Shown here one piece after another: positions 24,804-35,413 of a DNA stretch of 64,000 bases. Under the pieces are notes generated by a model that made no database searches, was not told the DNA's origin, and saw only the letters and a program-made list of their open reading frames with translations. The stretch comes from Propionicicella superfundia DSM 22317. Its GTDB lineage: Bacteria > Actinomycetota > Actinomycetes > Propionibacteriales > Propionibacteriaceae. The position numbers and the translations under genes are program-made. Location: NCBI RefSeq assembly GCF_000423465.1, contig NZ_KE384020.1, forward strand, positions 613,671 through 677,670, read 5' to 3'. Each line of letters starts with the position of its first letter. Position 1 is the first letter of the stretch.

Positions 24804-25205
24804 GTGAACCGCACGTTTCCACCGGTGGGCGCCATTCTTCTCGATCAGGTGCTCATCTTGGTGTTCATCCTGGTCGGTCTCGTCTTCCACGAGAGCATGC
24901 CGCTCGTGTCCATCCTCACGTGGCAGGGCGTCTTCCAGCTCTTCGGAACGGCCTTCCCGTTCATGCTCGCCGGGTTCCTGGCCTGGGCCGGCCTGATCCT
25001 GAAGCAGTACTACAAGCTGCTCAGCTCGGGCGCGATCGTGTGGGCGTCCGTGGTGGTCCTGGGCCTGGTCTTCCGCGTCATGAACGGCGGCGGCGTGCAG
25101 CCCACCTTCATCCTCACGACCGCGCTGTTCACCGGCATCCTGCTCATCGGATGGCGTCTCGTCGCCGGACTCATCCTGCGCGCCCGCCCGGCCGAGGCGG
25201 TCTGA
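24804..25205 (+). CDS. DUF3054-like four-helix membrane protein
   Basis: A 133-residue integral membrane protein with four hydrophobic segments (for example ILVFILVGLVF near residue 18 and IVWASVVVLGLVF near 78). It resembles the actinobacterial DUF3054 family of unknown function. GTG 24804 is the start. It stands alone on the plus strand, interrupting the minus-strand trmI-prcB neighbourhood. Confidence 0.75.
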   Translation: MNRTFPPVGAILLDQVLILVFILVGLVFHESMPLVSILTWQGVFQLFGTAFPFMLAGFLAWAGLILKQYYKLLSSGAIVWASVVVLGLVFRVMNGGGVQPTFILTTALFTGILLIGWRLVAGLILRARPAEAV

Positions 25206-25218
25206 GCCCCGACCGCGA

Positions 25219-26157
<939 letters not shown>

Positions 26158-27663
26158 CTACTGTTCCAATCCCCACAAGGCCAGTTGCCCACCGGGCCCG
26201 AAGCCACCGTCTGCGATGCTCACCCCGGGCCCGACGAACAGCGCACCGTCGGTCTGCGACACGGGGATGACCACATTGTCAGCAGCCGCCTGCTGCTGCA
26301 ACTCCGACAGGGCGACCGTCCGCGCGTTGCCGTCGTCGGTCGTCCGGGCCCGCTGGTCGAGTTGCTCGACCTTCGCGGCGCTGCCCGGCAGCGGATTGGT
26401 GAGATACGGCAGCATCCACCCCGTCGCCGTGGCCAGCGCCGGCAGGGCGTCCGAGAGCTGGAGATCGGCCTGGTCGGCATCGGCCCGCACGACGACGTCG
26501 AGCCCCGCGGACGACTGCAGCCGGTTCTCGATGACCTGCGCGAGCTGCGCGGCGCCCGGCGCCCCCGAGTCGTACCCGAGGACCAGTGTGATCCCGCTGG
26601 TGTCCGTGGTCGGCACGGTGGCGATGCCGCCCTGCGAGAACGCCGCCGCATACCCGTCGACCCCACGCGGCACGATCGAGTCGAGCGTCCGCTCCGACTG
26701 CAGCGCGAGGCTGATCCGGCCGCGCAGCGCCGCATCGAGCCGATGGCTGCTGGACGGGCTCCAGATCAGCCGCCGGACCAGCATCCCGCTCCGCGCCACG
26801 CGCGACCACCCCGAGTCGGTCGTGTGGGAACTGCTCGCATCGATCTGCTGCTGCAGCCGGGTGACGGCGGGCTCGTCGAGCCCCTGCCACGCGACCTCGG
26901 CCGTCCCGGCGATCACCGCCTGCTCGACCGCGGACGTGTCGTCGAGCGTCTGTACGCGGATCGTCGAGATGCTCCCCGGCGTCGCCCCCTCGTAGCTCGC
27001 GGAGCGGCTGAAGACGGCCTCGCCGTTCGACCGGCGCACCAGCTCGTACGGACCGGACCCGATCGGCAACTGGTCGTCGGAGCGCACCGACGTCGCGGCG
27101 TAGCTCGGCTCGTCGACGATCGACGCGGCGGGGCTGGCAAGGGCCTGGGCGAACTGGTTGTCCTCCCACGTGAGCACGAACTGGACCGTCTTGGCGTCCG
27201 GGGTCCGGATCTCGCTCAGGGATGAGAACAGCACGGCCGTCCCGGCCTGCACCCCCAGCGTCAGGGCGCGTTCGATGCTGTGCTTGACGTCGCGGGAGGT
27301 GAGCGCATTGCCGTTGTGGAAGACGAGGTTCGAGCGCAGAGTGCACTCGTACACCAGCGCCTGCCGGAAGAGGCAGTCGCTGGCCGCGTCCGGCTTCAGC
27401 TCGTGGGTGTCGGCGTTGTACGTGAGCAGCCGCTGGTAGACGGCCGTCGCGACCATCGCGCCCATGTCCGTGGTGACATAGGCAGGGTCGAGCTGGCGCA
27501 CCCGTTGCGTCGTCGCGACGGTGAACGGGCGAACGGTGGTGGCCGTCGATGGTGCGGGCGCGGGCGTGTCCTCGGTGCAGCCGACCACGATGCCGAGGAG
27601 GACGAGGAGCGCGAGCACCCAGCTAGCGCGACGCCACCCAGCGCTCGTACTCACCAAGGACAC
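26158..27663 (-). CDS. ABC-transporter solute-binding lipoprotein (family 5 type)
   Basis: A 501-residue lipoprotein. The N-terminal signal has a hydrophobic core VLALLVLLGIVV and lipobox IVVGC with Cys29. The mature part follows the SBP_bac_5 plan (LDPAYVTTDMGAMVATAVYQ, then SRDVKHSIERAL near 130, and IGSGPYELV near 200), used for peptides, nickel or other solutes. No permease or ATPase genes are near, so it is an orphan or serves a remote transporter. Its start overlaps the HAD gene by 41 bases, and its stop touches trmI. Confidence 0.87.
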   Translation of the reverse strand: MSLVSTSAGWRRASWVLALLVLLGIVVGCTEDTPAPAPSTATTVRPFTVATTQRVRQLDPAYVTTDMGAMVATAVYQRLLTYNADTHELKPDAASDCLFRQALVYECTLRSNLVFHNGNALTSRDVKHSIERALTLGVQAGTAVLFSSLSEIRTPDAKTVQFVLTWEDNQFAQALASPAASIVDEPSYAATSVRSDDQLPIGSGPYELVRRSNGEAVFSRSASYEGATPGSISTIRVQTLDDTSAVEQAVIAGTAEVAWQGLDEPAVTRLQQQIDASSSHTTDSGWSRVARSGMLVRRLIWSPSSSHRLDAALRGRISLALQSERTLDSIVPRGVDGYAAAFSQGGIATVPTTDTSGITLVLGYDSGAPGAAQLAQVIENRLQSSAGLDVVVRADADQADLQLSDALPALATATGWMLPYLTNPLPGSAAKVEQLDQRARTTDDGNARTVALSELQQQAAADNVVIPVSQTDGALFVGPGVSIADGGFGPGGQLALWGLEQ

Positions 27664-28312
27664 CTTCCCAGGGTAGAGCCTCCAGAGTGCTCACCGGCAT
27701 CCGACCGTGGGCCGAATCGTGAGGGTAGTGAAAGTGGATCGCGACCACGAAACAGCCCGCCGCTTCGGCGGATGCACGCCCCTCCCGCGAATCCTCGAAC
27801 GCGACGCAGCACGTGGGATCGACTCGCAGGCGCGCGGCCGCGGTGAGGTAGGGCTCGGGATGCGGCTTGCCGTTGGCGACCTGATCGCCGCCGACGATCT
27901 CGGCGAACGGAATCCGGTCGAGCCCGCTCATGGCCGCCCGCAGGATCGCCTCGGTCGACATCGACACGAGCGCCTGCGGGATGCCGCGCCGCTCGAGGTC
28001 GGAGACCAGCGCCAGCGCCCCCGGCCGCCACTCGACCTCGGTCCGCGGCAGGACGTCCAGCACATGCCGCTCCATGAACTCGACTCCCCAGTCGGGGTCG
28101 ACCTCCCCCGTCCGGCCCGCGTACTCGATGATCGCCGACGCGCCGTCCCGCATGGAGAACCCATGGATCCTGGCCGACTGCTCCGGCGTCCACCCGGCCC
28201 CGCCGAGCGCAGCCAGAAGAGCTCCCTCGGCCCCCCGCCACACGGACGCGGTGTCGACGAGCGTCCCGTCGAAGTCCCACAGCACGGCCTGCGGAGAGCG
28301 TTCAGGAGTCAT
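27623..28312 (-). CDS. HAD-superfamily phosphatase (beta-phosphoglucomutase-like)
   Basis: A 229-residue soluble hydrolase. Motif I is WDFDGTLVDT at residue 12 with the nucleophile Asp. Motif II is in VSMSTEAI, the Lys of motif III in NGKPHPEPYL, and motif IV in VAFEDSREG. The helical cap between motifs I and II is of the phosphoglycolate/sugar phosphatase type. The substrate is not predictable. The coding end overlaps the lipoprotein gene by 41 bases, so the two share a transcript. Confidence 0.88.
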   Translation of the reverse strand: MTPERSPQAVLWDFDGTLVDTASVWRGAEGALLAALGGAGWTPEQSARIHGFSMRDGASAIIEYAGRTGEVDPDWGVEFMERHVLDVLPRTEVEWRPGALALVSDLERRGIPQALVSMSTEAILRAAMSGLDRIPFAEIVGGDQVANGKPHPEPYLTAAARLRVDPTCCVAFEDSREGRASAEAAGCFVVAIHFHYPHDSAHGRMPVSTLEALPWEGVLGEYERWVASR

Positions 28313-28396
28313 GGCGCCATTCTGGCAACGCCCGGCGAACGCTGACCAATCGCCCTCGGAAGTCGCACAGACGAGCCGTCCGCACGTTCGCGGGTC

Positions 28397-31300
28397 TCAC
28401 GCCGAGAAATACCGCGCCTGCGGGTGATGGACGACGAGGGCATCGGTCGCCTGCTCCGGGTGGAGCTGGAACTCCGGCGACAGCTCGACGCCGATCCGCG
28501 CGGCGTCGACCAGCGCGACGAGCTTCGCCCGATCAGTCAGGTCGGGGCAGGCCGGGTACCCGAAGGAGTACCGCGAGCCCTGGTAGGCCTGATTGGTCAG
28601 CATGTCGAGCATCGGCCCGTCCGGCTCCAGTCCGAGCTCCCGGCGGATCCGGGCGTGCCACAGCTCGGCGAGCGCCTCGGTGAGCTGGACGGACAGGCCG
28701 TGGAGCTCCAGATAGTCGCGGTAGCGGTCGGCGGCGAAGAGCTCGGCCGTCGCCTGCCCGATCCGCGACCCCATCGTGACGAGTTGCAGCCCGATGACGT
28801 CGGGGTGGCCCAGTTCGCGTGTCTCGGCCTCGTCGGCGAAGAAGTCCGCCAGGCAGAGCCGCCGGTCCCGTGCCTGCCGCGGGAACGTGAACCGCTGCAC
28901 CTCGCGGCGATGGGTCTCGGGGTCCAGGACGACGAGATCGTCCCCGTCGGAGTAGCACGGCCAGTACCCGTAGACGACGCCGAACTCGGCCAGCCCCCGG
29001 GTCTGCACGTCGTGCAGCAGCGCGCGCAGCCGCGGCATCCCCTCGGTCTCGACGAGCTCCTCGTAGGAGCGGCCCCCGCGTTCGGGCCGCAACCCCCATC
29101 GGCCCATGAACGTCGCCTTGTGGTCCAGCCACTGGGCCACGTCGGCCAGCGGCACGCCGCGCACCATCCGCGATCCCCAGAACGGCGGGACGGGCCGGGT
29201 GACGTCCCGGCGGACGTGGCTCGATCGTTCACCGGCCCGTGCCGGCTCCACCTTCGCCGGCGCCGTCCGCTTCGACCGTCGCCCGCGCAACGGCGGCAGC
29301 TCGGCCCCGGGGACTCCCCGCTTGACCGCCATCAGCGTGTCCATCAGGAAGAGCCCTTCGAACGCGTCCTGCGCGTACCGGACCTCCCCGTCGTACAGCT
29401 CGTGCAGGTCGTCCTCCACGTACGACCGCGTGAGGGCCGCCCCGCCGAGAAGCACCGGATAGCGCGCCAGGCCGCGCTTGTTGAGCTCGGCCAGGTTGTC
29501 CCGCATCACGACGGTCGACTTCACGAGCAGACCGCTCATGCCGATCGCGTCCGCCGCATGCTCCTCGGCCGCCTCCACGATGTTGCTGAGGGGCTGCTTG
29601 ATGCCGATGTTGACGACGTTGTACCCGTTGTTCGCCAGGATGATGTCCACGAGATTCTTGCCGATGTCGTGGACGTCGCCGGTCACGGTCGCGAGGACGA
29701 TCGTCCCCTTGCCGAGTTCGTCGGTGCGGTCCAGGTGCGGCTCCAGATGCCGCACCGCCTGCTTCATGACCTCGGCGGACGCGAGGACGAACGGCAACTG
29801 CATCTGTCCCGACCCGAACAGCTCGCCGACGGTCTTCATGCCGGTGAGCAGGTCCTCGTTGATGACGTCGAGCGCCGACTTGTGCTGCAGCGCCTCGTCC
29901 AGGTCGCCGGGAAGGCCCTTCGCCTCGCCGTCGACGATGCGCCGGGCGAGACGCTCCCCGATCGGCAGCGCGGCGAGCTCCTCGGCACGGGCCTGTCTGG
30001 ACGCCGCCGTCGTCACGCCCTCGAACAACTCCAGGAACCGGGCCAGCGGATCGTAGTCGGCCGTGCGCCTGTCGTAGACCAGGTCGAGTGCGACCTCCCG
30101 CTGCTCGGCGGGGATCCGGGCCATCGGCAGGATCTTCGCCGCATTGGCGATCGCGGAGTCCAGCCCGGCTTCCACGCACTCGTGCAGGAACACCGAGTTC
30201 AGCACGATTCGCGCTGCAGGGTTGAGGCCGAAGGAGACGTTCGACAGGCCCAGCGTCGTGAGGACCCCCGGGTGGCGCCGCTTGAGCTCCCGAATGGCCT
30301 CGATCGTCTCCATCCCGTCGCGGCGGGTCTCCTCCTGGCCGGTGGCGATCGGGAAGGTGAGACAGTCGACGATGATGTCGCCGGGACGCAGGCCGTAGGT
30401 GCCGGTCAGGTCGGCGATGAGCCGCTCGGCCACCCGCAGCTTCCACTCGGCGGTCCGCGCCTGCCCCTCCTCGTCGATCGTCAGCGCGACCACGGCGGCG
30501 CCGTGCTCGCGCACCAGCTCCATGACACGGGCGAAGCGCGAGCCGGGCCCGTCGCCGTCCTCGTAGTTCACCGAGTTGATGATCGAGCGGCCCGCGAGCG
30601 CCTCCAGGCCGGCCCGCAGCACGGCGGGCTCCGTCGAGTCCAGCATGACCGGCAGCGGGACCGCGGTCGCCAGGCGGGACGCCAGCTCGTCCATGTCGGC
30701 GGCGCCGGCGCGCCCGACGTAGTCGACGCACACGTCGAGGACGTGCGCGCCCTCGCGGCTCTGCGCCTTCGCGATGTCCACGCACTCGTCCCAGTCGCCG
30801 GCCAGCATCGCCTCGCGGAACGCCTTCGAGCCGTTGGCGTTCGTGCGTTCGCCGACCGACAGATAGCTGGTGTCCTGCCGCAGCGGGACCTCCGCGTACA
30901 GGGACGCCACCGAGGCACCGTCCGGGACGTCGCGCGACGGGACGTCCCGCCCCCTCGCCACCGCCGCGAGCGCGGCGATGTGGGCAGGGGTCGTCCCGCA
31001 GCACCCGCCGACCAGCGACAGCCCGAATTCCGCGATGTAGCGGTCCAGGGCGGTGGCGAGCCCGTCGGGCGACAAGGGGTAGCGCGCGCCCTCGGAGGTG
31101 AGCTCCGGGAGGCCCGCGTTGGGCATGCAGGACAGCCCCACGCGGGCATAGCGGGACAGGTGCCGCAGGTGCTCGCCCATCTCGTCGGGGCCCGTGGCGC
31201 AGTTGAGCCCGATGATGTCGACCCCGAGAGGCTCGATGGACGTCAGCGCCGCGCCGATCTCGGTCCCGAGCAGCATCGTCCCGGTCGTCTCGATCGTCAC

Positions 31301-31867
31301 GCTCACGATCACAGGCAGGTCGGCGCCCAGCGCGGTGAGCCCGCGCCGCGCGCCGAGCACGGCGCCCTTGACCTGCAGCAGGTCCTGGGACGTCTCGATG
31401 AGAATGGCGTCCGCGCCGCCTTCGATGAGGCCCTCGGCGCACTCCTGGTATCCGTCGCGGAGAGTTCCGAACGAGATCTGCCGCAAGGTCGGGAGCTTCG
31501 TGCCGGGGCCCATGGACCCGAGCACCCAGCGGGGACGGTCCGGTGTGGAGACCTCGTCGGCCACGCCCCGGGCGATGCGCGCACCGGCGAGCGCGAGCTC
31601 CCGCACGCGGGCCGGGATGTCGTATTCGGCGAGCGCGGCGACGTTGGCGCCGAACGTGTTCGTCCCGACGCAGTCGGAACCGGCCGCCAGGTACGCCCGG
31701 TGGATGTCGGCCACGATGTCGGGGCGCGTCACGTTGAGGATCTCGTTGCAGCCGTCGAGCCCGGCGAAGTCCTCCATCGTCACCCGCGAGGCCTGCAGCA
31801 TCGTCCCCATCGCTCCGTCGGCGACGACGACGCGACGGGACAAGGCGGTGCGCAGGCTGCTGGTCAT
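28397..31867 (-). CDS. metH: Cobalamin-dependent methionine synthase
   Basis: A 1156-residue enzyme that moves the methyl group of methyltetrahydrofolate to homocysteine through B12. Domains in order: the homocysteine domain (about 1-310) with zinc Cys in GLNCATGP and GGCCGTT; the pterin domain (about 330-600); and the B12 cap and Rossmann domain (about 620-860) with GDVHDIGKN, whose His ligates cobalt. Last is the SAM-dependent reactivation domain, ending QARYFSA. ATG 31867 gives the normal N-terminus. No B12 riboswitch is seen in the 76-base gap to glmS. Confidence 0.96.
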   Translation of the reverse strand: MTSSLRTALSRRVVVADGAMGTMLQASRVTMEDFAGLDGCNEILNVTRPDIVADIHRAYLAAGSDCVGTNTFGANVAALAEYDIPARVRELALAGARIARGVADEVSTPDRPRWVLGSMGPGTKLPTLRQISFGTLRDGYQECAEGLIEGGADAILIETSQDLLQVKGAVLGARRGLTALGADLPVIVSVTIETTGTMLLGTEIGAALTSIEPLGVDIIGLNCATGPDEMGEHLRHLSRYARVGLSCMPNAGLPELTSEGARYPLSPDGLATALDRYIAEFGLSLVGGCCGTTPAHIAALAAVARGRDVPSRDVPDGASVASLYAEVPLRQDTSYLSVGERTNANGSKAFREAMLAGDWDECVDIAKAQSREGAHVLDVCVDYVGRAGAADMDELASRLATAVPLPVMLDSTEPAVLRAGLEALAGRSIINSVNYEDGDGPGSRFARVMELVREHGAAVVALTIDEEGQARTAEWKLRVAERLIADLTGTYGLRPGDIIVDCLTFPIATGQEETRRDGMETIEAIRELKRRHPGVLTTLGLSNVSFGLNPAARIVLNSVFLHECVEAGLDSAIANAAKILPMARIPAEQREVALDLVYDRRTADYDPLARFLELFEGVTTAASRQARAEELAALPIGERLARRIVDGEAKGLPGDLDEALQHKSALDVINEDLLTGMKTVGELFGSGQMQLPFVLASAEVMKQAVRHLEPHLDRTDELGKGTIVLATVTGDVHDIGKNLVDIILANNGYNVVNIGIKQPLSNIVEAAEEHAADAIGMSGLLVKSTVVMRDNLAELNKRGLARYPVLLGGAALTRSYVEDDLHELYDGEVRYAQDAFEGLFLMDTLMAVKRGVPGAELPPLRGRRSKRTAPAKVEPARAGERSSHVRRDVTRPVPPFWGSRMVRGVPLADVAQWLDHKATFMGRWGLRPERGGRSYEELVETEGMPRLRALLHDVQTRGLAEFGVVYGYWPCYSDGDDLVVLDPETHRREVQRFTFPRQARDRRLCLADFFADEAETRELGHPDVIGLQLVTMGSRIGQATAELFAADRYRDYLELHGLSVQLTEALAELWHARIRRELGLEPDGPMLDMLTNQAYQGSRYSFGYPACPDLTDRAKLVALVDAARIGVELSPEFQLHPEQATDALVVHHPQARYFSA

Positions 31868-31930
31868 GCGGACAAGAGTAGGGGCCGCGCCGCCGCCGCT
31901 CCGCACGGCCCGCGCCCGGAATCCACGCTC

Positions 31931-31936
31931 TATAGT
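31931..31936 (+). promoter_or_regulatory. -10 box of glmS
   Basis: TATAGT at 31931-31936 ends 7 bases before the glmS ATG, so transcription would start at or next to the A of the start codon and give a leaderless mRNA. No good -35 box is visible. Leaderless starts are common in actinobacteria. Confidence 0.45.
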
Positions 31937-31943
31937 GACGGGC

Positions 31944-33788
31944 ATGTGTGGAATCATCGGCTATCTGGGGCCGCGGCCCGCCCGTGACGTGGTGGTGGCG
32001 GGGTTGCGCCGGATGGAGTACCGGGGGTACGACTCGGCCGGGCTGGCGGTGATCGATCACGGCCGGATCCTTGTCCGGAAGCGGGCAGGCAAGATCGCGA
32101 ACCTGGAGAGCGCGCTCGCGGCAGAGCCTCTGCCGGACACCGAGATCGGGATCGGGCACACCCGCTGGGCGACGCACGGCGTCCCATCGGACGTGAATGC
32201 GCACCCTCACGTGTCGGGCAACGGCCGGATCGCGCTCATCCACAACGGCATCATCGAGAACTTCGCGGCGCTGCGCACCGAGCTGGAGGCGCAGGACGTC
32301 GTGTTCTCGTCCCAGACCGACACCGAGACCGCCGCGCAGTACCTCGGGCTCGAGGTCGCCCGCGGCACCGACCTGGCCGACGCGATGCGCGCGGTCTGCC
32401 GCCGTCTCGAAGGGGCCTTCACCCTCGTCGCCATCGATCCCACCCAGCCCGACCGGCTCGTCGCGGCACGCCGCAACTCGCCCCTGGTCGTCGGCGTCGG
32501 AGAGGGCGAGTTCTTCGTGGCGTCCGACGTGTCGGCGTTCATCGAGTTCACCCGGTCGGCGATCGAGCTCGGCCAGGATCAGGTCGTCGACGTCACCCGC
32601 GACGGCGTCACCGTGACCGACTTCCAGGGACAGCCGGCCGAGACCCATCCCTTCGAGGTGACCTGGGATCTGTCGGCCGCCGAGAAGGCCGGCTACGACT
32701 GGTTCATGCGCAAGGAGATCTTCGAACAGCCCAAGGCCGTGGCGGACACCCTGCTGGGACGGTTCACCCCCGACGGCGCCCTCAAGCTGGACGAGCTCCA
32801 CATCCCCGAGGACGAGTTGCGCCGGATCGACAAGATCATCATCGTCGCCTGCGGCAGCGCCTACTACGCCGGTCTGGTCGCGAAGTACGCGATCGAGCAT
32901 TGGACCCGCGTCGCCTGCGAGGTCGAGATCGCGAGCGAGTTCCGTTACCGGGACCCCATCATCACCCGCACGACCCTGGTCGTGACCATCAGCCAGTCCG
33001 GGGAGACCGCCGACACGCTCATGGCCATCCGCCATGCGCGCGAACAGCACGCGAAGGTGATCGCGATCTGCAACACCAACGGCGCGACCATCCCCCGCGA
33101 GTCCGACGCCGTCATCTACACCTACGCCGGTCCCGAGATCGGCGTCGCATCCACCAAGGGCTTCCTCACCCAGGTGGCCGCCTGTTACCTCCTGGGGCTG
33201 TATCTCGCCCAGGTCCTCGGCACCAAGTTCGGCGACGAGATCGCCGCCGTGATGCACGAGCTCGCCGCGACGCCCCCGCTCATCCAGAAGGTGCTGGACC
33301 GGCTGGAGCCGATGCGCGAGCTCGCCCGGCGTCTCGTCGACCAGCGCTCTGTCCTGTTCCTCGGTCGGCACGTCGGCTATCCCGTCGCCCTCGAGGGGGC
33401 GCTGAAGCTCAAGGAGATCGCCTACCTCCACGCCGAGGGGTTCCCGGCCGGTGAGTTGAAGCACGGTCCCATCGCGCTCGTCGAGGAGGGCATTCCCATC
33501 TTCGTCATCGTCCCGCCGCAAGGACGGGATCAGCTCCACGACAAGGTCGTCTCCAACATCCAAGAGGTCCGGGCCCGAGGTGCGTACACCATCGTGCTCG
33601 CCGAGGAGGACGATACCGAGGTCGATCCGTACGCCGACATCCTCTTCCGGCTCCCCCGCGTCTCGACGCTGCTGCAGCCGCTCCTGGCGATCGTCCCGCT
33701 GCAGTTCTTCGCGTGCGAGCTCGCGACCCTCAAGGGCTACGACGTCGACCAGCCCCGCAACCTCGCCAAGTCCGTCACCGTGGAGTGA
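31944..33788 (+). CDS. glmS: Glutamine--fructose-6-phosphate aminotransferase (isomerising)
   Basis: A 614-residue enzyme making glucosamine-6-phosphate for cell-wall precursors. The N-terminal glutaminase begins MCGIIGYLG, with Cys as nucleophile after Met removal, and has GHTRWATHG. Two SIS domains follow (ACGSAYYAG near 304, SQSGETADTL near 351, RHVGYPVALEGALKLKEIAY near 475). The C-terminus ends with the conserved YDVDQPRNLAKSVTVE. No glmS ribozyme is expected or seen upstream. Confidence 0.97.
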   Translation: MCGIIGYLGPRPARDVVVAGLRRMEYRGYDSAGLAVIDHGRILVRKRAGKIANLESALAAEPLPDTEIGIGHTRWATHGVPSDVNAHPHVSGNGRIALIHNGIIENFAALRTELEAQDVVFSSQTDTETAAQYLGLEVARGTDLADAMRAVCRRLEGAFTLVAIDPTQPDRLVAARRNSPLVVGVGEGEFFVASDVSAFIEFTRSAIELGQDQVVDVTRDGVTVTDFQGQPAETHPFEVTWDLSAAEKAGYDWFMRKEIFEQPKAVADTLLGRFTPDGALKLDELHIPEDELRRIDKIIIVACGSAYYAGLVAKYAIEHWTRVACEVEIASEFRYRDPIITRTTLVVTISQSGETADTLMAIRHAREQHAKVIAICNTNGATIPRESDAVIYTYAGPEIGVASTKGFLTQVAACYLLGLYLAQVLGTKFGDEIAAVMHELAATPPLIQKVLDRLEPMRELARRLVDQRSVLFLGRHVGYPVALEGALKLKEIAYLHAEGFPAGELKHGPIALVEEGIPIFVIVPPQGRDQLHDKVVSNIQEVRARGAYTIVLAEEDDTEVDPYADILFRLPRVSTLLQPLLAIVPLQFFACELATLKGYDVDQPRNLAKSVTVE

Positions 33789-33837
33789 CCGCGGCCTCCG
33801 ACGGCACCGGGCCTCTGTGGCGGGTGCGGCGAGCGGG

Positions 33838-34452
33838 CTAGAGGACGAGCGACGCGGCCACGGCGAACATGACGACGGCGATGAGCCCGTCGAGGACGCG
33901 CCAGGCCAGCGGTGACCGGAACAGGGGTCGAAGGAAGCGCGCCCCGAACCCGAGCGCCGAGAACCAGGCGAGGCTGCCGGTCACGGCGCCCGCCCCGAAC
34001 CACCAGCGTGCCTCGCCGTGCGTGGTGGCGACCGACCCGAGCAGGACGACGGTGTCGAGATACACGTGGGGGTTCAGCCAGGTGAACGCCAGGCATGCCG
34101 CGACCGCCGAGCCGAGGGTCGACGGAGAGCCCGCCGGATCGGCCTGCAGCGCACCGGGCCGCAGCGCGCGCCGTGCGGCCAGGACCCCGTAGGCGGCCAC
34201 GAACAGGGCGCCTCCCCAGCGGATCCCGGTCAGGACGGCCGGAGCCGCCGCGACGACCGCTCCGACCCCGGCGATGCCCGCTGCGATGAGAACGGCGTCC
34301 GAGACCGCGCAGATCGCCACGACGGGGAGGACGTTCTCGCGCCGCAGCCCCTGCCGCAGGACGAAGGCGTTCTGGGCGCCGATGGCGACGATGAGCGACA
34401 GGCCGAAGCCAAGACCCGCGATGGCGGCGGCGAGAACGGACGACGTGGGCAT
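33838..34452 (-). CDS. LysE/ArgO-family amino-acid exporter
   Basis: A 204-residue membrane protein with about six helices. The family motif [20 protein letters not shown] is at residue 16, and [16 protein letters not shown] is near 124. The family exports lysine and arginine when they accumulate. It is divergent from a LysG/ArgP-type regulator, the same arrangement as Corynebacterium lysE-lysG, so induction by basic amino acids is likely. It converges with glmS. Confidence 0.9.
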   Translation of the reverse strand: MPTSSVLAAAIAGLGFGLSLIVAIGAQNAFVLRQGLRRENVLPVVAICAVSDAVLIAAGIAGVGAVVAAAPAVLTGIRWGGALFVAAYGVLAARRALRPGALQADPAGSPSTLGSAVAACLAFTWLNPHVYLDTVVLLGSVATTHGEARWWFGAGAVTGSLAWFSALGFGARFLRPLFRSPLAWRVLDGLIAVVMFAVAASLVL

Positions 34453-34535
34453 ACGTCGAACGTACGGAGAGATCGTTGTTGAGACAAGCTAATGTTTCTG
34501 TGGTAGCAACAGCATGGCTAATGAACGGGCTGGCA
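34453..34535. promoter_or_regulatory. Divergent exporter/regulator control region
   Basis: An 83-base, relatively AT-rich gap between the exporter and the LysR-type gene. GCTAATG occurs twice (34489-34495 and 34517-34523, 28 bp apart), and TTGTTG...CAACA flank one copy. These are candidate LysG/ArgP contacts and would suit one regulator binding for both promoters. Confidence 0.4.
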
Positions 34536-35396
34536 ATGGACTTCGACCTCGCACATCTGCAGGCGCTTTCGGCGGTGATCGAGCATGGGAGCTTCGATGC
34601 GGCCGCCCGGGCGCTGCATGTGACGCCATCGGCCGTCAGCCAGCGCATCCGCGCGCTCGAAGTGGCCACACGACGCGTTCTCGTCGTCCGCACGCGGCCG
34701 GTGACGGCCACCCGCGCGGGCGCTCCGCTGCTGCGCCTCGCCCGGCAGGTGGCCGCTCTGTCGGCCGACACCGCGCGCGAGATGAGCCTCGCCGGCGGGG
34801 TTCGTCTTCCGCTCGCCGTGAACGCCGACTCGCTGTCGACCTGGGTGCTGCCGGCGCTGGCTCCCCTGGCGGGCGAGATCGCCTTCGAGTTCCACCGCGA
34901 GGATCAGGAGCGCACCATCGGCCTGCTGCGCGACGGAACGGTGCTGGCAGCCATCACCTCCGACGGGCAGGCCGTCCAGGGGTGCACGGTCACACCTCTG
35001 GGCGTGATGCGCTACCGGCCGTACGTGTCGCGCGCGGCCGCGGTCCGCTGGTTCGGTGACGGGATGACAGCCGCGGCACTGGCGGCCGCGCCGATGATCG
35101 AGTTCGACCAGGCCGACGAGCTGCAGCGTCGCTACCTGACCGCACACGCCCCGGGGGCGGAGCCGCCCCGGCACCAGGTGCCGGGCGCCGGGGACTTCGC
35201 CGAGGCGGTCCGGCTCGGGTACGGGTGGGGAATGCTGCCCGCTCTCCAGGCCGAGCCGCTCGGCGACGAGGTCGTGCTGCTGGACGACGACGGCGGGGTG
35301 GACGTCGCCCTGTACTGGCAGCAGTGGGGTGTCCGGACGCCGTCCTTGGATGCCGCCGCCGCGGCGATCGCGACCGCCGCCCGCGCCCTGCGGTAG
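34536..35396 (+). CDS. LysR-family regulator of basic amino-acid export (LysG/ArgP type)
   Basis: A 286-residue regulator. The N-terminal winged helix spans residues 5-62 (HLQALSAVIEHGSFDAAARA, then VTPSAVSQRIRALE), and the effector domain follows from about 90. The ATG at 34536 gives the family N-terminus MDFDLAHLQAL; upstream in-frame codons add unrelated residues. It probably activates the divergent exporter with lysine or arginine as co-effector. Confidence 0.9.
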   Translation: MDFDLAHLQALSAVIEHGSFDAAARALHVTPSAVSQRIRALEVATRRVLVVRTRPVTATRAGAPLLRLARQVAALSADTAREMSLAGGVRLPLAVNADSLSTWVLPALAPLAGEIAFEFHREDQERTIGLLRDGTVLAAITSDGQAVQGCTVTPLGVMRYRPYVSRAAAVRWFGDGMTAAALAAAPMIEFDQADELQRRYLTAHAPGAEPPRHQVPGAGDFAEAVRLGYGWGMLPALQAEPLGDEVVLLDDDGGVDVALYWQQWGVRTPSLDAAAAAIATAARALR

Positions 35397-35413
35397 CGAG
35401 GGGAACCAGACGC

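Noticed and set aside
31868-31943. Cobalamin or SAM riboswitch before metH
   Set aside because: The gap to glmS is only 76 bases and holds no B12-box or SAM-box elements.
28424-31987. Very long open frame (1187 codons) antisense to metH
   Set aside because: It mirrors the metH codon pattern in a high-GC genome, has no domain pattern, and would erase a complete methionine synthase.
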